Shown: positions 24,364 through 33,145 of the stretch, piece by piece
Layout: each line of letters starts with the position of its first letter
Numbering within the stretch: position 1 is the stretch's first letter
Source of the DNA: RBG-16-66-20 sp035308765
Lineage (GTDB): Bacteria > Pseudomonadota > Gammaproteobacteria > Burkholderiales > SG8-39
Direction of reading: 5' to 3'
NCBI GenBank assembly: GCA_035308765.1
Contig: DATGGA010000027.1
Location: 22,670-86,669 of the forward strand
Length of the DNA stretch: 64,000 bases
Notes under the pieces: model-generated
Seen by the model: the letters and a program-made list of their open reading frames with translations, nothing else
What the model was told of the DNA's origin: nothing
The model's database searches: none
Translations under genes and position numbers: made by a program

Positions 24364-26105
24364 CAGTTCGAGCCGATGACTACGATGCGGTCGTTGAAAC
24401 GTTGCGCGGCAGGCGTTGCCATCGAGGTGCGGACCGTCTGGCGTACATAGGTGCCGGAGGCGTTGCCGCCTTCCAGATAATTTTGCAGCGTCGGACTCGA
24501 CCCCGGGCGTGTGACGCCATTGACGCTGCTCCCCGCCAGGATCAGGATCGCACGCTGCGCGCCGGCCGGGGTCACGTTCGTTATCGCCGACAGGCAGTCG
24601 ATCCCGGTGGTGCAGCTGGGCGGCAGAGTGCCCGTCGTATAACGCGATGTGACGGCGTAGTAGATCAGCCGGTACCATTCGTTGCGCACGAACCAACCCG
24701 TCGACCCGTTAGTGACGCTTGTCGAATCCAGGAGCGAGTGGTCGCCCACCGCGGCGCGGTCGATGCTGATCACGTAATCCGCGTACGTCCCCCAGCCGGC
24801 GGTGACGATGTCTGGAAGCAGGTCGGTCGTGACGGTGAACGTGGCAGACCCGTCGCTATTCAGCGTGGCCGTCGTGGTGCTCGAGATCGTCGTCGTCCCC
24901 CAGCCGCCCGAAGTGTCGTTCATAGCAGTGACAACCACCTTCGTGGTATCCAGCGCGCGCAGCCCCATGGCTACGTTGGTGACCTTGAATTTGAACGTGA
25001 CGGCGATCGTGGGCTGGTTATACTGGCCCGTGCAGACATATGCCGTGGACTGCCAGCTGCAGGTTGATTGGGTCCGGATCGAGCCGCTCCCCGAGCTGGA
25101 TTCGTTGCCAAACTTCGAGAACACTAGAAAGGCCGAACCGCCCGTAGTAGCCGTAGTGCAGCGCGGGTCGGAGGCTGGATTGCAGCCCTGCGTCTGAAAG
25201 AACGGCAGCAGGCCGTTGTACGTGTTCGGCGCTCCCTGGTAATTCGAGGTTCCTGGATTGGCGGTGTTGCCCCATGGTGCCGCGAACGGGTAGACCGGGT
25301 TGCTTCCGGAAAAGCCCCAGCCCGCGGCCGTGTAGACAGAGTTGAGCGCCGGTACGATTTCTCGGTTGGTGCGGTCCGCGATCGCCGCCTCGATCGCCGG
25401 CATGACGTCCGCAACAGTGACGACCATCACCTGGTCGTTGAAAGACGTGCTCGGCCCGGTGGCGACAAAGCTCGCGTCTGCCGGAGTGGTCGCGTTGTCG
25501 CATTCGAGATAATTCCGCCAGTCAGGCGGCGCGGTGGTGGTCCTGACCTGGTTCCATGCAGTGCAGCCGGCAGCGGCCGGTACGAAGAACGCAGGGCCCG
25601 GTGCAATGATGAGTGCGACGGCGGCGTTGGGGACGCCGTTGACGGTCAACTGCCCCAAGGTGTTCGAATTGATGTCGGAATTGGAGCCGGAAGCGACTCC
25701 CCAGTTTGGGGATACCACGTACCAGAGAGGCTCGCCGTACGCATCGACAAGTTTGTCCAATCCCAGCGTGCGCCAAGGGAATCGCCCCACGGTCGTGGCG
25801 CCGCAGGTGGATCCTTCCTTGCCGTCATTACCCGTAGTGCTGTTGAAATCGCCGGGATTCTCGGGGCAAGGCAGTGCGCCGGGGTTTGGTTCGGTCGCCT
25901 GGCCGGCCTGAAAGGCGACGTACCCGATCAGGGCTTGCTTGGCGCGGTTCAGCACTGCGGCGTTCTTGCTCATCCTGATCGCCGTCATGCCGCCGCTCTC
26001 GTCATTTAGCCGGTTCACGTAAAACCACGAAGCGCCTATCGCGATGACAAACAGCATCGCGAGCAGGACGCCGCCGCGCTGCCGGCTGAATTGCCTGCGC
26101 TTCAT
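24363..26105 (-). CDS. Large PilX/MSHA-type minor-pilin-like protein
   Basis: A 580-residue protein I cannot assign to a named family. The N-terminus 'MKRRQFSRQRGGVLLAMLFV' has a basic leader and a long hydrophobic helix ending 'SWFYVNRLNDESGG', as in PilX/MshP-like minor pilins, but it lacks the standard G|F-T-L-x-E site. The rest is exported-type sequence rich in Thr, Ser, Asn, Gly and aromatic residues with several Cys pairs ('GALPCPENPGDF', 'GSTCGATTVGRFPW'). A tip adhesin or pilus-capping role is a reasonable guess. It overlaps both neighbours (4 bases and 1 base), so it belongs to the pilus operon. Confidence 0.7.
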   Translation of the reverse strand: MKRRQFSRQRGGVLLAMLFVIAIGASWFYVNRLNDESGGMTAIRMSKNAAVLNRAKQALIGYVAFQAGQATEPNPGALPCPENPGDFNSTTGNDGKEGSTCGATTVGRFPWRTLGLDKLVDAYGEPLWYVVSPNWGVASGSNSDINSNTLGQLTVNGVPNAAVALIIAPGPAFFVPAAAGCTAWNQVRTTTAPPDWRNYLECDNATTPADASFVATGPSTSFNDQVMVVTVADVMPAIEAAIADRTNREIVPALNSVYTAAGWGFSGSNPVYPFAAPWGNTANPGTSNYQGAPNTYNGLLPFFQTQGCNPASDPRCTTATTGGSAFLVFSKFGNESSSGSGSIRTQSTCSWQSTAYVCTGQYNQPTIAVTFKFKVTNVAMGLRALDTTKVVVTAMNDTSGGWGTTTISSTTTATLNSDGSATFTVTTDLLPDIVTAGWGTYADYVISIDRAAVGDHSLLDSTSVTNGSTGWFVRNEWYRLIYYAVTSRYTTGTLPPSCTTGIDCLSAITNVTPAGAQRAILILAGSSVNGVTRPGSSPTLQNYLEGGNASGTYVRQTVRTSMATPAAQRFNDRIVVIGSN

Positions 26106-26554
26106 TTTTGTGTCGCGGCAGGGCGGGGACCGATCTTGATTTCTCCCGTTCCGATCAGGTCGCTCACTTCGCCGTTGCCCCGGTCCAGCGATTCGCCGAC
26201 GCGCAAATCCTTGGGCTGCGCGCCTTCGCCCACAGGAATGGAGACTTGGTCCGGCTTAGCGCCGGCGGGCGAAATTTTCGGACTGCCCGGCTGCGCGCTT
26301 TCAGGTATGGTCTCGCCGTTCACCCAAACGGTGGATTTGCCGCCCGACCGGCGCACGACGCCATCGACGCGGGTCAGCGGCGACTCCTCCACTGGCGCGG
26401 CGGTGGGCTTGTCGGGGACGCGCGCTTTGCGCCGCTCATCCAGCGCTGCCCGCTGGTCGGGCGTGAAGAACAGGCGCAGCAGTTCCTGCGTCTGCGCGGC
26501 AGCAGACGAAAGCGACATTGCAATGCCCAGCAGGATGGCGGCGGCCGGTTTCAT
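26102..26554 (-). CDS. MshK-like periplasmic pilus assembly protein
   Basis: A 150-residue secreted protein with a Sec signal peptide ('AAAILLGIAMSLSSAAAQ'). The mature part begins 'LFFTPDQRAALDERRKARVP' and contains 'VDGVVRRSGGKSTVWVNGE', a pattern typical of MshK and related GspC/PilP homology-region proteins that link the inner-membrane platform to the secretin. It overlaps the MshJ-like gene and the large pilin-like gene by 4 bases each. The name rests on position and this short motif. Confidence 0.7.
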   Translation of the reverse strand: MKPAAAILLGIAMSLSSAAAQTQELLRLFFTPDQRAALDERRKARVPDKPTAAPVEESPLTRVDGVVRRSGGKSTVWVNGETIPESAQPGSPKISPAGAKPDQVSIPVGEGAQPKDLRVGESLDRGNGEVSDLIGTGEIKIGPRPAATQK

Positions 26555-27159
26555 GCCTTGGCTGCCCGGTCGAGAATGGTGATGAGATCAATGTCGCAGT
26601 CGGCGCGCAGTCTCGGCGCAATCGTCAGCCCGGTCGGTGCCGTGCCGGTACGCGCGATGGCGCAGCGCTTGACGGAGTAATAGGCATTGCCCGAATCGCG
26701 CAGGTCGCGCAGGAAAGTAAGCAGGTCCCCCTCGTGCAGCAACGCGATGTTTACCTTCATGGTGCTGGCGAGAAAATCCACGTTGGCCGGCTTGCCGGGG
26801 ACCGAGACCAGCAGGCGCTGGCGCTCGACGATGTAGCGCAGGTCGAGCAGTTCTCGCTGCGTGCGGATGCGGGTCATCGCATCGGCCCATTCCAGGCGCT
26901 GTTCCTCGCCAAGAATGTGCAGGCTCTTCAGCCGTAGGTACACTGCCAGCTTGTCGTTGACTTCTTTTTCCTCTTCTGCAATCCGCAGCAGCCGCTCGCG
27001 CGCTTGCGTGCGTTCGGTGCGCGCCGCCCCGAGCTGCCCCTCGGCAAGGCGCTGCTCCTGCTGCGTCCAGTAGATCAGTCCGGCGCCTGCCGCGAGCAAT
27101 CCCGCCAGCAATGCCAGGGGAGCGGCGAGTTTTCTCAATTCGGCGGCGGAGAAATTCAT
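26551..27159 (-). CDS. MshJ/PilO-like pilus assembly protein
   Basis: A 202-residue bitopic protein: a short cytoplasmic tail, a transmembrane helix ('LAALLAGLLAAGAGLIYW' region at residues about 12-31), a coiled-coil stretch (residues about 33-85) and a ferredoxin-like domain. This is the PilO/GspM/MshJ plan, a platform protein that dimerises with PilN-like partners. The ATG at 27159 overlaps the upstream gene's stop (ATGA). The longer open frame upstream of it is out of frame with that gene and is not coding. Confidence 0.78.
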   Translation of the reverse strand: MNFSAAELRKLAAPLALLAGLLAAGAGLIYWTQQEQRLAEGQLGAARTERTQARERLLRIAEEEKEVNDKLAVYLRLKSLHILGEEQRLEWADAMTRIRTQRELLDLRYIVERQRLLVSVPGKPANVDFLASTMKVNIALLHEGDLLTFLRDLRDSGNAYYSVKRCAIARTGTAPTGLTIAPRLRADCDIDLITILDRAAKA

Positions 27160-28727
27160 TTCAGTTCGCGCCCCACGGTGATGACGAACCTCGGCGCCTC
27201 GGTGCCTTCGCCGGACCCGATATCGCCGGAAAGTGTACCCTCGGAGGTGACGTCGAACGGCAGTTGTGTGCGCAGGAGGCGCCAGGCCGGGTCGGTGCGC
27301 AGCGCTTCGGCGAAACCCTGCACCTGTCCGGTGATCGCACGATAGTCCGACCGCCGGGTCGCATTGACTCGCCCCGCGACTTCGAGTATCTGCATCGTTC
27401 CCCCAGTTGCAGCCGGAGCATTGGCCGGCTGCGCCGCCGCGGCCTTCGTCGGCATTGCCGCTTCGCTCCCGCCGCCGGCTTCGGAGGTCTTGCCCGTGCG
27501 CCATACAATTGATTCGATTTCGAACTGCGGGAATTTCTCCATGATTTGCGACAGGTACACCAGCGCCGGCTCGGGCGACGCGGACTGCGCCGCGATCTTG
27601 GTGAACTCGATCACGGTCGCCTTCAGGTTGTCGGTGGTAGTCTGGGTCACTGGAAAGGATGCCGTGATCCGTTCGTACTGCTGAGTGTCCGCGCGCGCTT
27701 CGCTTTGCTGCCCCGAGATCTGGTTCTTCAGGCCGAACAGTTCGAACCATTGCGCCGCCGCGAACAGTACGCAGGCGCCGAATCCGGCCACGCCGGCGGT
27801 AACGATCCAGCGCTGCAGCCTCCAGAGGAAAAAACTGCGCCGGTCCTCGACGCGGGCGAACTGGTCTTTGGGCGGCGCCTTGACCGCGAGGTGCAGAAAC
27901 AGCTGCTCGCCAGGCGCATCGGCGGCTATGCTCTTGATGCCGACCTTGCGCGCCGCTTCCTCCATCACGACGGTGTGGAACGCAAGCCGCGTGTCCGAAA
28001 CCAGAGCCTGCTCGAAGCTCGCGCGCCGGGCTGCCGGGGCGACCACGATGACCTGGACCGGAGGGCCGTCGCGCGGCATGGCCCTGAGCGTCGTCAGGTA
28101 TTGCGCGAGTCGCAGCGTTTCCGCCCGGACGAACGCCGGCAGCGCCTCCGGCGCCATGTCGGCGATGCGCTCGAGGCGAGCAAAGCGCAGACGCCCATCC
28201 TCCACGTAACATTGCCGCAATCCGGTGCTGTTCGCCGTCACGACAAACGCGCGCCCGCCCCGCACGCCGAGTCGCGCCGCCAGCGCCGGCGCGAGCAGCG
28301 GCACCGAATAGACGCCCGAGAGCCTCGCCCCCGATGCGGCCAGCGCGTCCAGCCAATCGGTGAATTGCTGCGTGTTTGTGAAGGATGCGAGCAGCAGCCG
28401 CTCGCTGCGTCGTTCGCCGGTTGCATGGCCGAGCGACAGCGCTGCGGCGAGTCGCGTGTCTCGATAACGCTGCGCGAGACGACGGTCGACCACCGCCTGG
28501 CGGTCGGAGCCCCGCAGGTAGGGAATCTGATCCTCGTGGAAATCCTCGCCCGCGAGATCGGCGAGCACGTATGCCAGCGCCCCGTGGCGGCTCTTCATGT
28601 GGGCGCGAAAATCATCCAGCCCCTGATCGTCGGCGGCGAACGTCGCTTCCAGCTCGAGACCGCGTCCCGCCCAGCGGTACAGCGAATGGCCCGCAGCGGT
28701 GAAATAGATGACGAGTTTGACCGACAT
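27156..28727 (-). CDS. MshI/GspL-like pilus platform protein (PilM-like and PilN-like parts in one chain)
   Basis: A 523-residue protein. Residues 1-300 look like a cytoplasmic actin-like (PilM/GspL-cyto) domain. A transmembrane helix follows at about residues 308-326 ('IVTAGVAGFGACVLFAAAQ'). Residues 330-523 form a periplasmic coiled-coil and ferredoxin-like (PilN/GspL-peri) domain with an Ala/Pro/Gly-rich insert at about 415-445. This combines functions that PilM and PilN split in other type IV pili. Typical MshI proteins are shorter, so GspL is the closer architectural match. It overlaps the MshJ-like gene by 4 bases. Confidence 0.72.
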   Translation of the reverse strand: MSVKLVIYFTAAGHSLYRWAGRGLELEATFAADDQGLDDFRAHMKSRHGALAYVLADLAGEDFHEDQIPYLRGSDRQAVVDRRLAQRYRDTRLAAALSLGHATGERRSERLLLASFTNTQQFTDWLDALAASGARLSGVYSVPLLAPALAARLGVRGGRAFVVTANSTGLRQCYVEDGRLRFARLERIADMAPEALPAFVRAETLRLAQYLTTLRAMPRDGPPVQVIVVAPAARRASFEQALVSDTRLAFHTVVMEEAARKVGIKSIAADAPGEQLFLHLAVKAPPKDQFARVEDRRSFFLWRLQRWIVTAGVAGFGACVLFAAAQWFELFGLKNQISGQQSEARADTQQYERITASFPVTQTTTDNLKATVIEFTKIAAQSASPEPALVYLSQIMEKFPQFEIESIVWRTGKTSEAGGGSEAAMPTKAAAAQPANAPAATGGTMQILEVAGRVNATRRSDYRAITGQVQGFAEALRTDPAWRLLRTQLPFDVTSEGTLSGDIGSGEGTEAPRFVITVGRELK

Positions 28728-28731
28728 TGCG

Positions 28732-29937
28732 CTAGAACTTCATTTTAGAAATCGTGTCGTAAATCGGTCCCAGCACCGAGAGCATCACCCAGCCCAGGAT
28801 CGCGCCGAGCAGCACCGTCATCGCGGGTTCGATCATGGCCTGGACCCGGTCGATGCCTTCCTTTACTTCGCGATTGTAGAAATAGCTGACATTGAGCAGC
28901 GCCCTGTCGAGGGCCCCGGTATTCTCGCCGATTCTGAGCATCCGGATCACCAGTTGCGGGAACAAGCCGACGTCGGTGAATGCCGCACTGAGGCCCTTGC
29001 CCTCGGCAATCTGCTGGCCAGCGGCACGCAGCGCATTCTCAAGCGGGCGGTTGCCGACGATCTCTTCCGAGGAGCGGATCGCATCGAGCACCGTGATGCC
29101 CGCACCATACATCATCGCAAAACTGGACGCGAAGCGCGACAGGATGATCTTGCGCAGGATCGGCCCGACGTATGGCACGCGCAGCTTCAGGTCGTCGATC
29201 GCATAGGCGACGGCCGGGTTCGTCTTGGCGGCTGCCCTGAGGCCGAACCACAGCGCGAACGGCGCGGCAACCACCGCCCACCAGTAGCCGACGAAGAAAT
29301 TCGAGACCTGGATCAGGAGCCTGGTCGAGAAAGGCAGGTCCTGGCCCATATTCTTGATGAACCCGACCATCTGCGGCACAAGGTAGATCATCAGAAAGAG
29401 CGTAACCAGGATCACGATGCTGCCGACGAACGCGGGGTAGAGCAGGATTTTCTTGGTTTGCTGCGCGAGTTCGTCTTCCCACTTCAGGGTTTCGGCGAGG
29501 CTTTTGAGGACTTCCGAAAGCTTGCCGGTCTGCTCGCCCGAACGGATCAAGCTGACGATCACTTTACTGAAGACCTCCGGGTAGTCGGCCAGTGCCTGGG
29601 ACAGGCTCTTGCCGCCTTCGATGGTTTCGATCAGGCCGCCGATGACTTCCCGAAAGCGCAGGTTCTCTGCGCTTTCGCGCAAATCGATCAAGCCTTCCAC
29701 GATCGGCACCCCGGCGCTGGCCAGTTGCTCCAGATGGAAGCAGAAATTGATCAGATCCGGACGCTTGACGCCGGAGCCGCCGATAAGCCGGGATTTCTGC
29801 GCGCTCTGCGCCCCGGTGACGAGGTCGAGCCCCATGCGGGCAAGGCGCTGCTCGAGGTCGAAGACATTGCCGGCATCGACGCGGCCGACCACCGACTTGC
29901 CGTTGGCGTCGATTGCCTTGTAGGTATACAGAGGCAT
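28732..29937 (-). CDS. mshG: Type IV pilus inner-membrane platform protein (MshG/PilC/GspF type)
   Basis: A 401-residue polytopic protein with two tandem T2SSF domains. The N-terminus 'MPLYTYKAIDANGKSVVGRV' is the classical PilC/GspF start. The first domain includes 'FCFHLEQLASAGVPIVEGL', and the membrane segments are at about residues 165-190, 215-235 and 370-390. The C-terminal 'MIEPAMTVLLGAILGWVML' motif is near-universal in this family. It couples the motor ATPase to pilin polymerisation. It lies 58 bases downstream of mshE, an intergenic space with a strong hairpin. Confidence 0.93.
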   Translation of the reverse strand: MPLYTYKAIDANGKSVVGRVDAGNVFDLEQRLARMGLDLVTGAQSAQKSRLIGGSGVKRPDLINFCFHLEQLASAGVPIVEGLIDLRESAENLRFREVIGGLIETIEGGKSLSQALADYPEVFSKVIVSLIRSGEQTGKLSEVLKSLAETLKWEDELAQQTKKILLYPAFVGSIVILVTLFLMIYLVPQMVGFIKNMGQDLPFSTRLLIQVSNFFVGYWWAVVAAPFALWFGLRAAAKTNPAVAYAIDDLKLRVPYVGPILRKIILSRFASSFAMMYGAGITVLDAIRSSEEIVGNRPLENALRAAGQQIAEGKGLSAAFTDVGLFPQLVIRMLRIGENTGALDRALLNVSYFYNREVKEGIDRVQAMIEPAMTVLLGAILGWVMLSVLGPIYDTISKMKF

Positions 29938-29964
29938 GGTGCTAGGTTACCGGAGGCACCGGGG

Positions 29965-29992
29965 GGTACGGGGGGATGTTTCCCCCTGTACC
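29965..29992. repeat. 12-bp inverted repeat in the mshE-mshG intergenic space
   Basis: Arms 29965-29976 and 29981-29992 pair over 12 positions with one mismatch (a wobble on the plus strand), around a 4-base loop. No T-run follows on the minus strand, so it is not a standard terminator. It could stabilise or separate the mshE part of the transcript from mshG. Confidence 0.6.
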
Positions 29993-29995
29993 GAG

Positions 29996-31705
29996 TCACG
30001 CCATGCGGTCGGTCAGGTCGGCGACGCGCATGAGTTCATCCACGCTCGTCACGCCGCTGCGCACCAGCCGGATGCCGTCGTCGGCCAACGGCTTGAAGCC
30101 CTTGGCGCGCGCCGCGGTCAGGATCTCGCGCGCCGTGGCGCGGCGTGCCACCAATTCATCGATCGCCGGATCCATTTTCAGGATCTCCATGATGCCGACG
30201 CGGCCGCGGTAGCCCTGGTAGTCGCACTGTTCGCAGCCTACCGATCGGAACAGCGCGGCAGGTTCGGCCGGCGTGATGCCGAGCAGGCGTCTTTCCTTGA
30301 CGTCGGGGTCGTAGGACTGCCGGCAGGTGCGGCAGAGCTTGCGCACCAGCCGCTGGGCGATGATGCCGATGATGTTTCCCGCCATGATGTCGGGGACGAT
30401 GCCGATGTCGAGCAGGCGGGGGATCGCGCCGACGGCGGAATTCGTGTGCAGGGTCGTGTACACCTGGTGGCCGGTCATGGCGGCGCGGAACGCCATTTCC
30501 GCCGTTTCCTCGTCGCGTACCTCGCCGACCAGGATCGCGTCCGGATCCTGACGCATTAGCGCGCGGATGCCGTTCGCGAAGTCGAGCTTCGCCGCCTCCG
30601 CCACCGAGGTTTGGCGGATCAGGGTCATCGGGTACTCGACCGGGTCTTCCAGCGTCATGATGTTGACGGCGTCGGAATTGATGTGGTTCAGGATCGAATA
30701 GAGCGTGGTCGTCTTGCCGCTGCCGGTCGGCCCGGTGACCATGATGATGCCCTCCGGGCGCGCGATCATGCGCTTGAGCAGCTCGAGCTGCGATTCTTCC
30801 ATGTTGAGGCGGTCGAGCGGCACGATGCCCTTCTGCCGGTCCAGAATCCGCAGCACGACGTTCTCGCCATGGGTGGTGGGCAGGCTGGCAACGCGGAAGT
30901 CGATCACGCGCCCCGCCATCGTCGCCGAGATCCGGCCGTCCTGCGGCGCGCGCGTCTCGGCGATGTTCATTTTTGCCATCACCTTCAGGCGCACGGCCAT
31001 CGCCGGCCAGTAGGTCTTGTGCAGGCTGCGGATCTGCCGCAGCACGCCGTCGATGCGGTAGCGAATGCGCAGGAAGTTCTGTTCAGGCTCGAAGTGGATG
31101 TCGGAGGCGCTGCGCTCCACCCCATCGGCCAGCAGGGCCGAGATGAGCCGCACGACCGGCTGGCTGTATTCGTCGCCTTCGGATATCGAGGTGTAGTCCA
31201 CCTCGCCGGTTTCGATCTCGCGCAGAATGCCGTCGATCGAGAACTCGTGGCCGTAGTAATGCTCGATCGCGCGTTCGATTTCCGAGTCGCCGGCCAGGCG
31301 CAACTCGATCTCCAGGTCGCCCTTGAGGTGCGCGCGCAGCTGGTCCACCGCGACGATGTTGTTGGTATCCGCGAGCGCGACGATGAATTTCTTGGACTGG
31401 CGGTCGAGCGCCACCGGGAACATGCGGTAGCGCCGTGCCAGTTCCCTAGGCAGCATCTTCAGGGCCGCGGGGTCGACGATGATGTGCGCGAGGTCGACCG
31501 ACTGCAGGCCGAGTTTCTCCGACAGCGCGTCGCGCAGTGTCGCTTCCGACACGAAACCGAGCTGCACCAGCAGCCGTCCGACCGGCAGGTGCGACTTCAT
31601 CTGCTCGAGCAGCGCGATCCTCAGCTGGTCTTCCGTGAGGATTCCCTGGTCGATCAGAATCTGGCCGATGTGGCGCTTGGCCTGAGGATTCGTGGGCGAA
31701 TTCAT
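29996..31705 (-). CDS. mshE: Type IV pilus extension ATPase (MshE/PilB type) with N-terminal MshEN repeats
   Basis: A 569-residue GspE-family motor. Residues about 12-35 and 42-65 form two MshEN-like repeats ('IGQILIDQGILTEDQLRIAL' and 'VGRLLVQLGFVSEATLRDAL'), the module shown in Vibrio MshE to bind cyclic di-GMP. The Walker A motif GPTGSGKTT is at residues 324-332. An Asp box, 'LVGEVRDEETAEMA' and the tetracysteine zinc site ('CRTCRQ' and 'CEQCDY') complete the set. The start at 31705 follows a leader of 50 bases after the MshN-like gene. Confidence 0.94.
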   Translation of the reverse strand: MNSPTNPQAKRHIGQILIDQGILTEDQLRIALLEQMKSHLPVGRLLVQLGFVSEATLRDALSEKLGLQSVDLAHIIVDPAALKMLPRELARRYRMFPVALDRQSKKFIVALADTNNIVAVDQLRAHLKGDLEIELRLAGDSEIERAIEHYYGHEFSIDGILREIETGEVDYTSISEGDEYSQPVVRLISALLADGVERSASDIHFEPEQNFLRIRYRIDGVLRQIRSLHKTYWPAMAVRLKVMAKMNIAETRAPQDGRISATMAGRVIDFRVASLPTTHGENVVLRILDRQKGIVPLDRLNMEESQLELLKRMIARPEGIIMVTGPTGSGKTTTLYSILNHINSDAVNIMTLEDPVEYPMTLIRQTSVAEAAKLDFANGIRALMRQDPDAILVGEVRDEETAEMAFRAAMTGHQVYTTLHTNSAVGAIPRLLDIGIVPDIMAGNIIGIIAQRLVRKLCRTCRQSYDPDVKERRLLGITPAEPAALFRSVGCEQCDYQGYRGRVGIMEILKMDPAIDELVARRATAREILTAARAKGFKPLADDGIRLVRSGVTSVDELMRVADLTDRMA

Positions 31706-31755
31706 CCAAGCTCCATGATACCCGGCGCGCCGTTACGCCGCACTGCAAAAAAATG

Positions 31756-33129
31756 TCAGTGAGAGAGCTGCTGAACGCGCGTGCGCGCGCTTTCCAGATT
31801 GAAGCTGGCGCTGCGTTTTTCCGCCAGTTCGAGCGCGCGCCGGTAATATTCCAGGGCCAGCTTCGGCTGGCGCAATTGATCGACGCTGACCGCGAGGTTG
31901 AAGGCGAAATCCGGATTGTCCGGGTCGGCCGCGAAGGCCTTGAAGTACGCCTGCTGAGCCTCGGCCCAGCGGCCCTGCTGCGCATACTGGTTGCCGAGCG
32001 TGAAAAAGAGCACGTTCGATTCGCCGTTCGTGGCGAGCAGCGATTTGACGCGGCTCTCCACCTGAACCGGGTCGAGTTGCTGGCTGCGCAACGCGAGCAT
32101 GCCGGCCTGCGCGCTCGGATCGCGCGGGTCCGCCTGCAGCACGCGCTGGTAGTACCCATCGGCGAGGTCGTAGCGCTGCGCGCGCATCTCGACCGCAGCG
32201 AGTCCGAGCAGCGCGTCCCGGTTCGCCGGTTCTTCGCGCAGCACCTGCTGGTATTCGCTGCGCGCCTTCGCCAGGTCGCCCGCCTGGTAGGCGGCGTATC
32301 CCGCACTGACTCCCGGGTGGATCTGCGGGCCGCCGCGGTTGATGGTCAGCGGTCGATCGTCGCTGTTCTCGGCTGCCGCCGGTTTGCTTCGTCGCGCCTT
32401 TGTGACGGCCACGGCAGGCGCAGCAGGCGCGGCCGAGGGGAGCGCGGTGGGCGCCGCGGCCACTGGGGTTGGGGGAACAGCAGCAGGGCTTGCGGCCGCT
32501 GCAGGGGCCTGCACCGCCGGAGTGGGCGGCAGGCCGGGAGTGGCGCTCGCGCCCGGCGCCGGCTGGCCGGAACCTGCTGCGGGCGCTGCAACTGGCGCCG
32601 CAGCGGTATCGACAGGCTTTTCGTCCGCGGAACGCACCGGATTGGTGTTCACAAGTGAGGACGCGGGCCGCAGCTGGAGCCAGAAATAAATTACCGTGCC
32701 GAGCGCGAACGCGCTCAGCACGCCGACCGTGATGTAGAACGGCAGGCGCGGATTGGGTTCCTTGAACTTCGCCTCGAACACTCTTTGCGCCGTCGCGCGC
32801 TCGGCATTCGGCGTCTCGGGCTGGACGCGCGGGCTTTCGCGCCGCGGCGGAGTTTTCGGTTCGGGCGCGGGCGGCGGTTCGTCGGCGATCGCGAGCTGCA
32901 GCGGTGCGGTCTTTGCCCGCGTGCCGGGCCGCAGATCATCGCTCAGGATTTCCAGCGGCGCCGAGATATCGGGCAGTTCGTCTCGCGTCGTGACGTGCTT
33001 GCCGTCGTCGAGGACGGTGGCTTCGGGGTCGAAAGGGCCGGCGACCGCCGCTTCGGCGTCCTTGGCGCGTCGCTGCGCCTCCTCCTTGGCTTTTTCCGCC
33101 TTTTTCAGGGCTTCGAGCAGCAAACTCAT
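31756..33129 (-). CDS. MshN-like TPR protein
   Basis: A 457-residue bitopic protein. It starts 'MSLLLEALKKAEKAKEEAQR', a charged cytoplasmic coiled coil seen in many MshN-like proteins. A transmembrane helix lies at about residues 134-154 ('YITVGVLSAFALGTVIYFWL'), then a long Ala/Pro-rich linker (about 160-245), then at least four tetratricopeptide repeats ('GYAAYQAGDLAKARSEYQQV', 'ALLGLAAVEMRAQRYDLADG'). It probably scaffolds the secretin or platform. It lies 16 bases after mshL. Confidence 0.82.
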   Translation of the reverse strand: MSLLLEALKKAEKAKEEAQRRAKDAEAAVAGPFDPEATVLDDGKHVTTRDELPDISAPLEILSDDLRPGTRAKTAPLQLAIADEPPPAPEPKTPPRRESPRVQPETPNAERATAQRVFEAKFKEPNPRLPFYITVGVLSAFALGTVIYFWLQLRPASSLVNTNPVRSADEKPVDTAAAPVAAPAAGSGQPAPGASATPGLPPTPAVQAPAAAASPAAVPPTPVAAAPTALPSAAPAAPAVAVTKARRSKPAAAENSDDRPLTINRGGPQIHPGVSAGYAAYQAGDLAKARSEYQQVLREEPANRDALLGLAAVEMRAQRYDLADGYYQRVLQADPRDPSAQAGMLALRSQQLDPVQVESRVKSLLATNGESNVLFFTLGNQYAQQGRWAEAQQAYFKAFAADPDNPDFAFNLAVSVDQLRQPKLALEYYRRALELAEKRSASFNLESARTRVQQLSH

Positions 33130-33145
33130 GTCACCGCGCGGGCCG

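Noticed and set aside
27160..28356. N-terminal extension of the MshJ-like frame
   Set aside because: It runs through the MshI/GspL-like gene out of frame; the ATGA overlap at 27156-27159 marks the real start.
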